Assembly: GCA_947095535.1 (NCBI GenBank)
Contig: OX352772.1
Coordinates: forward strand, 162,659,162 to 162,723,161
Direction: 5' to 3'
DNA length: 64,000 nucleotides
From: Poecilobothrus nobilitatus
Lineage: Eukaryota > Arthropoda > Insecta > Diptera > Dolichopodidae
A program made the position numbers and the translations under genes. Below the pieces are notes generated by a model. The model was not told the DNA's origin, searched no databases, and worked only from the letters and a program-made list of their open reading frames with translations. Below are positions 24,901 to 35,970 of the stretch, piece by piece (position 1 is the first letter of the stretch; every line of letters begins with the position of its first letter).

Positions 24901-25212
24901 TTATTTCGTCGCCGGGTTCGGTTGCCATTATCATCAATCTGTATCCGAGGTTCTTGTAAAGATTCCAAAACAAGGCTTTCTTTTGCTGTGTAAGGATGTT
25001 AACCGTAAGACAAACCACCTATCAGGAGGACCAGGTCATTTATTTTCGGAGTTTCCGTCTCCTAGCCTTTGAGAAACCAATCCCCAGGGGTGCAAGGCAG
25101 CACCACCTTCTCTACTGCTCGGCTCTCTACTCCCTGCATGCTCTATCTGTTGGCCTGATAAAATCAGTTCCCAGGAGGGACCACGTGGAGGTGGATATAT
25201 TCGGTTTCCCCC
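21947..25212 (-). mobile_element. RTE-clade LINE, nearly full length, flanked by 9-bp target duplication
   Basis: The 3.27-kb element is read on the minus strand; its 3' end is a (CTT)n-type tract (CTTCTTCTTCTTCTT on the plus strand, 21947-21961). The flanks ATGTTTAAT at 21938-21946 and at 25213-25221 are identical, a clean target-site duplication, and removing the element restores the LINE4 reading frame. The GC-richer 5' end (25060-25200) looks like an untranslated leader. Confidence 0.85.
21968..24968 (-). pseudogene. RTE ORF2: endonuclease and reverse transcriptase with few breaks
   Basis: 24968-24774 is the endonuclease start (VRTMLQPGKMHEIANELLKY, then TALQEIR). 24737-24519 continues it (ITIISAYAPTEDAEDES). 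24513-23089 is a 474-residue block with LVFLGDFNAKVGKEDY, VNQIDHVLVSRR, CHSDYYLVRAKL, a long basic linker, YKAPGENEITPELLK, NYRGIMLLNCAHKVLS and YQAGFRNNRSTIDQI. 22992-22555 has NGVRQGDGLSALLFN and YADDIVIVSR. 22555-21968 is the C-terminus, ending in RGRPRTRWLDNIENDARK. This is the RTE (craniofacial-development-protein-2-like) layout. Only about three frameshifts or stops separate it from an open frame. Confidence 0.85.
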
Positions 25213-25221
25213 CATGTTTAA

Positions 25222-26640
25222 TAATGATTCAAATTCAAAAAATACTATCACAGCCTTAGAAATAGGTCAAACTACGGCATATGATGAAAGTAGTATAGCA
25301 AAATAAATGAACGATAACTTCGTTAAAGTGACAAAAGAGTTGGAAATTCCAAATGGACCAATTGATTTCGAATATATGTCAAAGATTAATCGAGCCATTC
25401 GAGTTAACGCGAACGTACCCACAAGAAGTATTTTCTGCAATAAAAATGTTAAAATTAAATGCAGCTACAGGTTATGATCATATATCAACTAGGTTTATTA
25501 AAAAATTCTCAGAGTTGACCCCATTTCTAATAAAATTTACTAATATTTCGTTCGAAACATCAATTTTTCCACAATCTCTTAAAATAGCCTCTTAACGCCC
25601 ATTTTCAAGAGTGGTAGTAGAACGAATAAAACAAATTACAAGCAAATTAAAATTGACACTTTAAGTGCACTTTCAAAAATCTTTGAAATTATTATAAGAA
25701 ATAGAATGAGTTCTTTTATTGCAACAAATCAAATTTTATATAATGAGTAATATGGTTTTCAAAAAGAATCAAATACTACCTCTGCTTGCCTTAGTTTAAC
25801 AGATTTTGTATCTAAGGGAATGGACGAAGGAAAGTATTTTACCTGTATATTCCTTGATCTTCGTAAGGCTTTTAATTATGTGGATCATGATATATTATTA
25901 CATAAATTTACTAAATTAAATTTTACCTCAAATCAGATTTTATATATTAATTCATACCTAATTAATATCTTCATATATTAATTCAACCGTAGATGTAGAT
26001 GTCCTAATACGTATTTTAACGGTAGTAAAATTGAAAATATGCAATTGTTTAATTACTTGGGTTTAATTATAGTAGTATAGTAAGTTCAAATGGCATGACC
26101 ACATTGATCACACTGCTAAAAAGATTTTATCATATGTGTTTATTTTAAGAAGGCTTAGGAAATACTTATCTGAAAAAGTATTATTTGCTAAATAGTCATC
26201 ATATATTCTATCTCACATAAGATACTTGAATCCGATTTGGAGTAGAACATCACAAATTTATCTAAATAAGCTAGATGTCCTACATAAGAAAACCATAAAG
26301 ATAATACATTTCTATCCTATATTGCATCCTACTCATTTATTATATACTGTACGAAAAGTACGAAAGTTTAAAGAAAATATGTCATTATGAATTATATATG
26401 GTAGCTTTTAAAATAGTAAATAACCGTTTAAAGCACAATTTTATATTAAATCGAAATATAGATATACATAATTACAATACTAGGAACAAGTCTAGATTTT
26501 ATTTATCACTGTTCAGAACAGAAAACCAAAAAATAATTGTTTTTACAATTGTTACCAGAGTTACCAGAAGAAATTAAATTGATTGAAAATATTGTTGTAT
26601 TCAAAAGGAAAATTAGGAAAATTTTACACTCTAATTAATT
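25222..26640 (+). pseudogene. LINE4 ORF2: reverse transcriptase and C-terminus, right fragment
   Basis: 25353-25595 encodes the RT N-terminus (FSAIKMLKLNAATGYDHIST). 25660-25930 encodes LSALSKIFEIIIRNRM, YGFQKESNTTSACL and FLDLRKAFNYVDHDILLHK (motif A, with the usual Asp preserved). After 25980 the palm with the YADD motif is deleted. 26020-26640 encodes the C-terminal part (NYLGLII, KWHDHIDHTAKKILSY, RNIDIHNYNTRNKSRF). It contains several stops. Confidence 0.7.
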
Positions 26641-27099
26641 TAAATTTAAAATATCCTAATTAATTTTAGTAAAATTGAACATAATTTATGCGTATATATA
26701 AATTTTTGGTTCATCACTCATCTTAAATATAAAGTAATAAGCTGATACATATTAGATAAATAGTTAATCGTTTTTCTATTTTACAAAATATAAGACCACA
26801 CAGCTAAGGCTAAGGTCGTGATTTAAATTATAGTTTTACATTAAAAAAAAATTTTTTATAACTTTTAGAAGCCAGATATGTTTGTGATCTGTATGTAACT
26901 AACTATGTTAACTTTAAGTTTTACATTTATTGTTTTGTTTTTGAGTTATAAACTTTTAACATAATGGAATTAAATCTTAGGTTTAAGCTATTTATGAAAT
27001 AAAATTAAATTGTTGAATTAATAAAAGGAAAAAAAAAAGTGGTAAATAACGACTTAATGAAAGCTCGTTAGTAAGGACCATAGAAAATAACAGCAAGCT

Positions 27100-27590
27100 A
27101 CCATAATTAAAATACTTACTCCAGAATTTTAAAATCTATGCGCAACCTTTCCTACTTTATCTGGGATAAAAAAGACCACTAATATGGTATTTGAAATAGC
27201 TGCAGCGTAATGACTTACTTCATGATTGAGAATATATGCTACACCATATAACATCAGCCTACACCATTCTAATGAGTTTGGTCTTCCTTTCGATAATTCT
27301 AAAGCTTTCGACCAAGCCTTTGAATCTGTTCAAACTGACCCAATAATGATTCATAAATTTGGAGTTCAATTATATCTGTTTCATTGTTATATTGAAACGT
27401 TTTTATCTTTTATTTTAAGAACAAACTGTTTTCTATATTTTCTTACTACTAAGTCGGGACCTTCGTATGGAAGCGAAAGTCCCGTTTTTACCCTATCGAC
27501 TCTTACAAAGACATGTGTGCAGTTTTCTAGTGTTTTTGGTAAATGTTCTTTTGGTTTTGTCGCTCGTGTTTCAGTAAGCTGAAGGTTTCA
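27100..27590 (+). pseudogene. Degenerate LINE2-like reverse transcriptase fragment
   Basis: 27116-27180 contains words matching the LINE2 segment at 13160-13230 (CTATGCGCAACCTTT). 27270-27420 encodes EFGLPFDNSKAFDQAFESV and FGVQLYLF, a decayed RT motif-A region (normally FSKAFDxVWH). It is heavily broken. Product and boundaries are uncertain. Confidence 0.45.
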
Positions 27591-27592
27591 CA

Positions 27593-28446
27593 TTACTGTT
27601 TTAGTCTTTCGACAAAATCGTTCTGATTATCAAAAGACAGTGATGCGTTCTTTGAAAAAATTTCTCCTGGTATTCTTAAATTTTCCCCGTACAGCATTTC
27701 AGCTGCCGAACAATTTAGGTCTTCTTTTGCTGCAACTCTTATTCCTAATAATATTAATGGTTGTATTTCGAACCATTTACTGAGATACATCGAGATATAA
27801 GACAAAATTTTAATTGTCTATGAAACCTCTCACCCATGCCGCTGGCCTGGGGATGGTAACTAGTTGTGCGAATTCTTTGAAATCCTAAAATTCTTCTCAA
27901 ATTGTTAAAAAGTTTGTATTCGAATTGTGTTCCTTGGTCAGTTGTAATAATTAAAGGAACTCCATATCTTAAAATGGATTGTGAGATCAGGGTCAAAGCA
28001 ATGGTTTCTGCGGACATATCCTTTAAAAGGTATGCCTCTAGTCACCTTGAAAAGCGGTTTACAACTGTTAGTATATACGTATGGTCTTTAAAAACTGGAA
28101 GAGGATCCAATAAATCAATCTAATGTGCCTGATGATATTTCTATTCTATCATGTTTGATTTTAATATGTCTGACTATTTTAGATTTTTAGCATGATACAC
28201 ACTCTTTTGTCCAATTTTGATTTTTAGCATGATACACACTCTTTAGACCAAAAATATCTGGATGTTATTAACTTTCTGGTTCCGCGAATACCTGGGTGGG
28301 AAATACGGTGTAGTTGATTGAACATTTTTGACCTTAATTTTTCTGTTTTTGATCAGTTTACCTGTCGAAATTTCGCATAATAATGTTTTATTCACCAAAG
28401 GTATTTCGATGTGAGACAGTCTAATTTTTGATTGGGCGTTTTTCAC
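27593..28446 (-). pseudogene. gypsy integrase region, broken
   Basis: 28446-28243 is the RNase H-integrase linker (SKIRLSHIEIPLVNKTLLC, then HTVFPPRYSR-like text in decay). 28017-27754 holds the integrase core from the middle Asp on (IITTDQGTQFEYKLFNNL, then TTSYHPQASGMGERFHRQL with the catalytic Glu). 27805-27593 is the C-terminal side (IQPLILLGIRVAAKEDLNC, SAAEMLYGENLRIPGE). The zinc-binding HHCC part and first Asp are largely lost between 28243 and 28017. Integrase would insert the cDNA into the genome; this one cannot. Confidence 0.75.
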
Positions 28447-28539
28447 TGGTTTAAATTTGGCTATGTCTTCATCCTGTAACTGTTCTCTAATAAATTCTTC
28501 GATATTGAAGTCGAGGTTAATGGCGTTTTCTTATACATG

Positions 28540-29407
28540 TCTTGAAAGATAATCTGCGGGAATGTTAGCTTTTCCACTAATCTGTCGGATATCAGTGGTA
28601 AATTGCGCGCTATATTCCTATCGCTAACAACTCCCTATCGAAAGCGGAATATCGTATCATTGGGTGGATGAGCCAATAAAGTAAGTTTCGATAAAGAATA
28701 TTTAACCTTAGATGATAAGCTGGATATAAGTCTATTTTCGAAAATATCTTTCGCTGAATAGACTTATATCCTTTGAGAACTTTACGCTGAAAGGCAAGAA
28801 AAGGTAAGTGGTGTTAGTTTTTCGCCAAAATCTTTTAGTATTCTCGCCGTTGTTCTACATGAAGTCTGAGTATCAATTAGACACTTTTCTCTTAAATTTA
28901 CCGACAGACTAAAGTTTGCACAGAAAATCGGCACCTATAATAGGGCTATTGACTTTTGCGACAATAAATTGATGTGTAAAAATACTACGCAATTTGATAA
29001 TATAATAATTTTTAATATCCTAAGTCTACTTTAACAATAACAGTTCCAAACGTTTCAATTTTTGAACCATTTGCAGCTGATAGGTATAAATCTTTTTTTT
29101 TTTAATTACTTGTCGATGAAGTCGAGTAAGGTATTGCTGAAAGGTCTGCACCAGTATCAATTAGGAAGTTTAATTTATTTTTTCTCTCTTTTATAAATAG
29201 ACGGCTTGTTTTTGGAAACGACTCAGTGTTGGCCACTGCCCAGAGAGGTTCCCAGAGAGGTTCGTTAGTTTTTTGGATTTCCGTTATCCTTATTAGTTTG
29301 TGTTGATGAGGAGTACTGAAATGGAGATACACACATTTTGGCGTCTCTACCAAATCTAAAATTGAAATAACAAAATTTTCCTCTCGAATTATACAAATGT
29401 CGAACAA
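28540..29407 (-). pseudogene. gypsy protease with scraps of RT and RNase H
   Basis: 29230-29102 encodes the aspartic protease motif LNFLIDTGADLSAIPYS. At about 28960-28900 is FIVAKVNSPIIGADFL, the protease-RT junction seen in this gypsy group. 28660-28550 encodes FTTDIRQISGKANIPADYLS, the end of RNase H. The RT palm that should lie between is absent, showing an internal deletion. Confidence 0.7.
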
Positions 29408-29639
29408 TGGATCTATTTCTTAACGGGTTCTAAATCTATTTCTGTAATCAATTCGTGATGGCCTATTATACGTACGTAATTCAGAGATCATTCCTTTAAG
29501 GGAATTGATTTCCTGTTGTATGTCTTTCATTGAATTTGGTTCTGTACGAGTTTTAGGGGTGGAAATTTGATTAATTGTTGTATGAGAAATTTGCAATGCT
29601 TCCTAGATTTTGTCTGCCCTATCTAATAATATGTCCGTC

Positions 29640-30070
29640 CTCTGATCCGATTGCGGAATCAGTGCTATTTTTATAACGTGGGGTAATTTACCTAACCACA
29701 GCTTTTTAACAAAGCTTTCGCTAGGCGTTGCTGAAGAATCGGGAAGTTGCTATAAATGACGGAAGAAATCTGAGGGCTTTCTGTCACCAATTTAGTCGTC
29801 AGATATTAGATGCCGGATTCGTGTTTTAGTGTTCATTGAATATTTGCTAATTAAAACTTCTTTTAAATTGTTGTAAAGAAGTTTTTGGGGTGGGTTCTCC
29901 ACAATATTCGTTATTAATTCTGCAACTTCTAAAGGTAAAACCGTGACTACATGGTTATATTTTGAAATGTCAGAAGTGATTCTATTTACTGCGAATTCTG
30001 CCTCTACTTGTATGAACCAAGTTGATATAAATTTTTTTATGTATATAATATAATAATATATTACACACAT
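29640..30070 (-). pseudogene. gypsy Gag-like fragment
   Basis: 30055-29800 encodes WFIQVEAEFAVNRITSD, TVLPLEVAELITNIVEN and YNNLKEVLISKYSMNTKTR, a common Gag (retrotrans_gag-like) sequence in insect gypsy elements. 29760-29640 continues in another frame with a FVKKLWLGKLPHVIKIAL-like text. No zinc knuckle is visible. The frame is broken near 29790. Confidence 0.7.
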
Positions 30071-30280
30071 TAAAATCTTTTTTTTTTTTAATTTTAAAAT
30101 TTATTAAAAAAATATTTTAATTTAGCTGTTAATTCATTATATTAAAAAAAATTTTTTTTTTTTCATTTTTTCTTGCAGACGGTAAATTATATATAAGTTG
30201 ACTTACTTGATCACTTGAAGATTCGACCAATACAAATTTTATTTTGTACACGTTGAGAACTCCAACAAAACTGGGTTGCC

Positions 30281-30945
30281 CATTAATCAACTTTTAATAT
30301 TATGTTTTTTTTTTTTATATTTCTTAACTTCTTGTACTCTGTTGTCAGCTTTACATTTGATGTTTTATGGTCCACACACAAGTAATGAAGTTTAGTTTGC
30401 AATATAAAATTTTGCTTGTAAAATGTTATTATAAGTATGTATATATATATTTTTATTTTAATGTTTTATTTTATTTTTGTTATTATTTTTTTTTTCCTAG
30501 GGAAGGTGGGAATCTTCCAAAGACACCAAGAATTTTCCCCTTGGTAGTGTCAGCTTCTTACTGACTAACCCCACCTCCACCTTTAGCCAATATAATGGGA
30601 TAAAACCATTACCTGCTAACGCAGTATATTAGCTAGGTTGTAGGGATAGGAAATGGATACGGAAACATTGAATTGCGAGTGGGACTGTAAGGAAGCAATT
30701 AATCCGCTTATTATTATTACTATTTTTCTAACAGTGACTATATAGCCGTTATAATAGTTACAACATGCAGTCGTATATAACACCTTACTGCATGAATAAT
30801 TATTGAAGGCAACCCCAACTGTCACTGTAGCGGCTGTTATTATTGGTATTAGTATTCTTATTAATATTATTATTATATTACTACACAGTCAGTGCCATCA
30901 CTGGATTACAACGTTAAGCAGTATATAACACCTTACTTGCAACAC
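30281..30945. other. Low-complexity and repeat-like spacer
   Basis: T-runs lie at 30306-30320 and 30470-30495. A GC-richer piece lies at 30495-30620 (GGGAAGGTGGGAATCTTCC, CCCCACCTCCACC). Two related blocks are present, one around 30755-30800 and one around 30880-30950, that both read ATATAACACCTTACT. This could be part of an LTR or a separate short repeat. No coding sequence can be supported. Confidence 0.4.
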
Positions 30946-31013
30946 CTTATTATTATTACTATTATTATTATTATTACTATCATTATTATTATTACTATTA
31001 TTATTATTATTAC

Positions 31014-31063
<50 letters not shown>

Positions 31064-31159
31064 TTATTATTATTGTTGTTATTATTATTATTGTTATTGT
31101 TATTATTATTATTATTATTACAATTATTATTATTATCATTACTATTATTATTATTATTA

Positions 31160-31197
<38 letters not shown>

Positions 31198-31310
31198 GTT
31201 ATTATTACCATTATTATATATTATTACTCTTATTATTACTATTATTGTTATTACTATTGTATTTATAATTATTGTTATTATTATTATTACTAATATTAAT
31301 TATACGATAT
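30946..31310. repeat. (TTA)n microsatellite, about 360 bp
   Basis: A long run of ATT/TTA triplets has occasional ACT, TTG, TCA and TTT variants. The poly-isoleucine and poly-asparagine reading frames it produces on both strands are artefacts. Seed triplets appear upstream at 30700-30720 and 30835-30885, suggesting expansion from a sequence already rich in TTA. Confidence 0.95.
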
Positions 31311-31799
31311 AAATTATTATGATATAAAAGTACTACATATTTTTATTTATATGATCTTACCGGAAAATTTTTTATCGTGCATAGAAATATACGATGAAAA
31401 TATATATTATTTTGATTTCACAAAACTTAAGATCTGAAATTTTGTAGTTCGGTTTTATTTAATATATTTTACGCGTGGTTAGTATAACTGTTTTAAAAAT
31501 TCGAAGGTATGTTCTATGTATGTTATTTTATGAAATTTTAAATATGCTTAATGTAACTGTTGATTATTTACACTATGTAATATTAAATTGTTACTGTTTT
31601 TTATTTAATCTTTTAATTTTTTTAAATTTTGTTAATTTTGTCAATTAAAATATTTTATTACAACATTAAAATTCTAAATATTTTCATTTTAAATATATAT
31701 TTTTGATAATGTAATGTACTACAATTTTTATTTAATTTTTTGTTTTTATTAAGTTTTTTTATTTACTTCAATTGACATTTGTTAATTTTAACCTTTTTT
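31311..31799. other. AT-rich unique-looking sequence
   Basis: Nearly 500 bases of A/T-rich sequence between the microsatellite and the family-C element. No gene, RNA or repeat recognised. Confidence 0.4.
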
Positions 31800-34244
31800 T
31801 ATACCCTACACCTAAAGTGTAGCGTATAGTAACTTTGGTATGGTGTTTCTAACCACCAAAAGGAAGCGAGTTAGATATGGACATGTATATATATTCTGAA
31901 TCAGGATCACCTCCTGAGTCGATTTAACGATGTCCGTCCGTCCGTTCGCACGATAACTCAAAAAAATAATAAAGCTATCTTGATGAAATTTATATAGTAG
32001 GTTACTAATTACGAAAGGAAGGTTAAGTTCGAATCTGGACAAAATTGGTCCATGGATTCGGATTCTGGAAGTTTCCGAATGATTCCGGAGCAAACGAGAT
32101 TATCTCCAAAACCAACAAAGATAGAACCTTTAAATTTTGCACAATAATGTTCCTTCCCGTTCGATTTATGTCTCTGAAATTTAAGACGATTTGATCCATG
32201 GGTTTGGATTTTGAAAGCTTCCGACCGAGCCCAGAGCAAACGAGATTATCTCCAAAAACAACAAATATATAACCTTTAAATTTGGCAGAATGGTGTTCTT
32301 TCATGTTTGATTTAGGTCTGTGAAATTTGAAAGGATTTGGTCCATGGGTTTGGATTTTGGAAGCTTTCGAACGAGCCCCAGAGCAAACGAGATTATCTCC
32401 AAAATCAATAAAGATATAACCTTCAAATTTGCCAGAGTGGTGTTTTATTTAAGTCTCTAAAATTTGAGAGGATTTGGTGCATGGGTTCTTATCTTGGAAG
32501 CTTCCGAACGAGCCCCAGAGCAAACGAGTTTATCTCCACAACTAACAAAGATAGAACCCTTATTTTTAGTACAAGAGTGTGCTGTTATGTTTCCTTTTCT
32601 ATAAAATTGGAAACTGACATTTGAAAGAATTTGAACAATGAATTCGTATTATGGAAGCTTCCGAACGAGCCCAAGAGCAAACGAGATTATCTCCAAAACC
32701 AACAAAGATAGAACCTTTAAATTTTTTACAATGATGTTCCTTCCCGTTTTATTTATGTCTCTGACAGTTAAGAGGATATGGTCCATGGGTTCGGATTTTG
32801 AAAGCTTCCGAACGAGCCCAGAGCAAACGAGATTATCTCCAAAAACAACAAATATATAACCTTTCAATTTGGCAGAATGGTGTTCTTTCATGTTTGATTT
32901 AGGTCTGTGAAATTTGAAAGGATTTGGTCCATGGGTTTGGATTTTGGAAGCTTTCGAACGAGCCCCAGAGCAAACGAGATTATCTCCAAAATCAACAAAG
33001 ATAGAACCTTTAAATTTTGTACAATGATGTTCTTTCCTGTTCGAATAATGTCTGTCAAATTTAAGAGGATTTGGTCCATGTGTTTGGATTTTGAAAGCTT
33101 CCGAACGAGCACCAGAGCAAATGAGATTATCTCCAAAACCAAGATATAACCTTTAAATTTGGCAGAGTGGTGTTCTTTCATGTTTTATTTAAGTCTCCGA
33201 AATTTGAGTGGATTTGGTTCATGGGTTCTTATCTTGGAGGCTTCCGAACGAGCCTCAGAGCAAACGAGTATATCTCCACAACCAACAAAGATGGAACCTT
33301 TATTTTTAGTACAAGAGTGTGCTGTTATGTTTCCTTTTCTATAAAATTGGAAACTGACATTCGAAAGAATTTGAGCAATGGATTCGTATTTTGGAAGCTT
33401 CCAAACGAGCCCCAGAGCAAACGAGATTATCTCCAAAATCAACAAAGATAGAACCTTTAAATTTTTACAATGATGTTCCTTCCCGTTTTAGTTATGTCTC
33501 TGAAACTTAAGAGGATATGGTCCATGGATTTGGATTTTGGAAGCTTCCGAACGAGCCCCAGAGCAAATGAGATTATCGCCAAAAATAACAAAGATATAAC
33601 CTTTAAATTAGGCAGAATGGTGTTCCTTCATGTTTGATTTATGTTTCTGAAATTTGTAAGGATTTGCTCCATGGGTTCAAATCTTGGAAGCTTCCGAACG
33701 AGCCTCAGTGCAAACGAGTATATCTCCACAACCAACAAAGATAGAACTTTTATTTTTAGTACAAAGGTGTTCTGTTATGTTTCCTTTCCTGTAAAATTGG
33801 AAACTGACATTTGAAAGAATTTGAACCATGGGTTCGTATTTTGGAAACTTCCGGACGAGCACAAGAGCAACGAGCATATCTCCAAAACCAACAAAAGTAG
33901 AACCTCTGAATTTAGTACAATGGTGTTCTGGCATGTTTTCTTTATGTTCCTGAGATGGATTCGATGAATTGGAGTGGCAATTCGGGTACCTGACACACAC
34001 CTCCCAAGAACTAACAATCTTCGAATTTAATAAAGATAGAAACTTAAAATTTTTTACATAGTTGTCAAGCAAATCCCAAGAGGATGCCTCTTTTACGTTC
34101 CTGAAATTCGAGTTGAATAAGACAGAAAAGGGAAGAAGTTCAAGCAGCTGCCAAAAAAACTTATGGATTTTTAATTTAATTAAAATTATTCAGGTGTAGG
34201 GTATTAATAAGTCGATTGCATCGACTTACTGTTGCATCTACTTG
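31800..34244 (+). mobile_element. Family-C HINE-like element carrying an internal 148-bp tandem array
   Basis: The 5' end is TATACCCTACACCTAAAGTG, with a CTACAC/GTGTAG hairpin. A perfect 13-base inverted copy (AGGTGTAGGGTAT) lies at 34192-34204. An 8-bp perfect hairpin (AAGTCGAT-TGC-ATCGACTT) follows, and the element ends CATCTACTTG before TTTT. Near the 5' end is the shared block TTCTGAATCAGGATC, GAGTCGAT, GTCCGTCCGTCC. Length is 2.44 kb, mostly tandem repeats. It contains no real gene. Confidence 0.8.
32030..33920 (+). repeat. Tandem array, about 13 units of about 148 bp
   Basis: Each unit contains AGCAAACGAGATTATCTCC, CAACAAAGATAGAACCTTTA and CCATGGGTT with TTTGGAAGCTTCCGAACGAG. The AGCAAACGAG word recurs near 32091, 32241, 32391, 32521, 32676, 32821, 32968, 33117, 33258, 33417, 33563, 33709 and 33861. 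Longer variant units (with GTGTGCTGTTATGTTTCC) recur every few units, indicating higher-order structure. The long ORFs crossing it on both strands only reflect a unit length close to a multiple of three. Confidence 0.9.
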
Positions 34245-34749
34245 TTTTTTGTTTATTAAGTTCACTTATTTAGAGTCTTTTATTTAAATTGTTGAAATTT
34301 TTTTCCTTTTTTCTTTAAATTATTTTATTTTAAAATTATAATTATTTTAAAGTTATTTTTTATAATTGAACTTTTTAGGTCGCCAATATAGTGATCTTAG
34401 TTACTTCCCACTATGTTACATAAAAAACAAAAGACGTGTATTTTTCTATATTCATTTAGTATTTGTTTTATTTATACCTTGTATGTATTGCTTCTCCAAA
34501 TTGCTTATATCAAGTCACTTTTCAAAAATACAATACTCTTTCTTTAGGACAATATTATTACACTAATAAATCATTTAAAATATATACAATAAAACTAACC
34601 ATAATTCATAATATGCAACTCTAATAAGAAATTGGTGTTACATCATTATCGATAAAATATTGAGTTATTTTGTATTTGTGACCTAACAGTTTATCAAAAT
34701 TTAGAATATTATTAATTTCGGTATACATATGCATGGTGCATCTGACAAA
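34245..34749. other. AT-rich spacer without recognised features
   Basis: About 500 bases, T- and A-rich. A 66-codon open frame at 34366-34566 has no recognisable domain and is not supported. No repeats from the families above are seen here. Confidence 0.4.
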
Positions 34750-35150
34750 ACTTAACTTCAATGGACAATTCATTTTTACGTGTCGTTAAGGTTTAAATTT
34801 AAACGTTATATTTAAAAAAATTGTATAATTTTAATATTGATTGGCAAAGGTAAAAAAAAATCCTGTCGAATCTCGTTTTCAAATTGGAAAAATGTTAAGT
34901 AGAACATGAGATATACGCATTTAAATATACGGCTTTTTCAAAGTTTGAGGGGCTATAACCCCATAATGGATGTGGCTACATGAAAAAGTTCTTCCATAAC
35001 ATTAATTTTTTTATGAGATCTACCCATGGTTAAAATGTAAGTGCTCTATCTTTAACGTTGTAAAAGTTTTTTAAACAGACAGACAGAAGAACAAAGTGAA
35101 ACTAATAGCCACATTTTCTACTAATGTTCTAATACTAATGTGTTCAAGAG
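34750..35150 (-). mobile_element. Family-B HINE-like fragment, copy B3
   Basis: The reverse complement matches the 5' part of copy B2: the CTATTAGTTTCAC block next to the 5' hairpin (35095-35150), GTAGCC...CCATTATG...GGGCTATAACCCC (34955-34980) and a TTTTAAATACG-like block. The 3' half of the family is absent. Degenerate. Confidence 0.6.
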
Positions 35151-35239
35151 GACTTACCAAAAATTCGAAAATGAAATGAAGTCAAGAAAGCACGGCTTTG
35201 ATTGAAATCCCTTAAACAGCACAAAGTTATCTTGGGTAT

Positions 35240-35970
35240 GGTATCACAATTTTGATTAGTGGGAACGAGAGTCTCTACTATGCCAAAACAAAAACGGAAA
35301 TTTGGGGCAATAGTCCCAATTTTTTTTTAATACTTTAGTATTAATATATGTTGATAAAAAAGCAATTATAATGAATTTTAAAGTTGGTTACCAAATCAGT
35401 ATTATACGCTTTTTACAGAGTATGTGTATATGTGAGATTCTGAATTAGGACGAATTTTAAAGTTTTCTGAATTCTGAATTAGGACGTGATTCTGAATTAG
35501 GACGAATTCAAAACCAGAGTTATAAGCTTTTTTTAGAATATTTTTATACAAGTATATGTGAGATTCTGAATTAGGAGAGATTTTATTATTTGATTTCAAA
35601 TATTTGATTCGGATTTCATAAGTTTTTTTAGGCGGGTTCGAGGTGGTAGCCCCCACTATTTTAAATACCTTGTTGTTGAAATATGTATTTAAAAAAATGT
35701 TAGGAGCGATTACAAAAAAGCGAGGAGTTGGTTACAAAATCAGAGTACCAATAATAGGTTTAGCGGGTGTTGTTAGCGCTATTTAAAGTGCTTCCCATAA
35801 ATTTTGAATTTTGGATTTTATTTTAAGTGGAAATTTTTTTGTGGAATTATTTGATTTGGAATTTTTTCTTGGAATTTTTTTTCCTGGAACTTTTTTTGGA
35901 ACTTTTTTTCTGAAATTATGTAAATGGTATTTTGGAAATGGAATTTTTTTTTTGGCATTTCGTACCCAAA
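35240..35970 (+). repeat. Repeat family E, copy E1
   Basis: It contains TACGCTTTTTACAGAGTATG followed by three copies of GTGATTCTGAATTAGGACG-type text (35430, 35475, 35560), then GGCGGGTTCGAGGTGGTAGC, and a run of GGAATTTTTTT-type words (35835-35965). The same blocks occur in reverse orientation at 38900-39480. It has no protein coding and its class is unknown. Confidence 0.55.

Larger units (their letters stand above)
18858..27040 (+). mobile_element. LINE4 (CR1-superfamily-like), interrupted by an RTE LINE
   Basis: ORF1 remnants lie at 19223-20261, ORF2 endonuclease at 20960-21930, RT and C-terminal pieces at 25222-26640, and an A-rich tail (ATAAAAGGAAAAAAAAAAG) ends near 27040. The minus-strand RTE element at 21947-25212 is inserted in the endonuclease-RT linker. 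The left boundary is not clear; sequence right after the piggyBac TTAA may be its 5' leader. The ORF1 type (PHD-like finger, coiled coil) resembles that of LINE3, but the two are separate families. Confidence 0.72.
27590..30280 (-). mobile_element. Ty3/gypsy LTR retrotransposon remnant lacking the RT core
   Basis: The order on the minus strand is Gag (30070-29640), protease (29407-29102), a short RT N-terminal piece, RNase H end, linker and integrase (28446-27593). About 1 kb of RT is missing around 28740-28780, so this is a deletion derivative. I could not identify LTRs with confidence; the leader-like sequence at 30160-30330 may mark the 5' side. An oligo-T/A-rich stretch at 30080-30170 separates them. 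Confidence 0.72.

Noticed and set aside
30892..31293. Long open frames of Ile/Tyr and Ile/Asn residues on both strands
   Set aside because: They are translations of the (TTA)n microsatellite.
32030..33920. CRISPR array
   Set aside because: Unit length is about 148 bp, with no short repeat-unique spacer pattern, and the genome is eukaryotic.
31812..34072. Several overlapping 70-130-codon open frames on both strands
   Set aside because: They repeat with the 148-bp unit and appear in several frames at once; no domain, no start context. Product of the tandem array.
34366..34566. Small gene of 66 codons
   Set aside because: Hydrophobic AT-rich frame without recognisable domain, homologous copy or start context.
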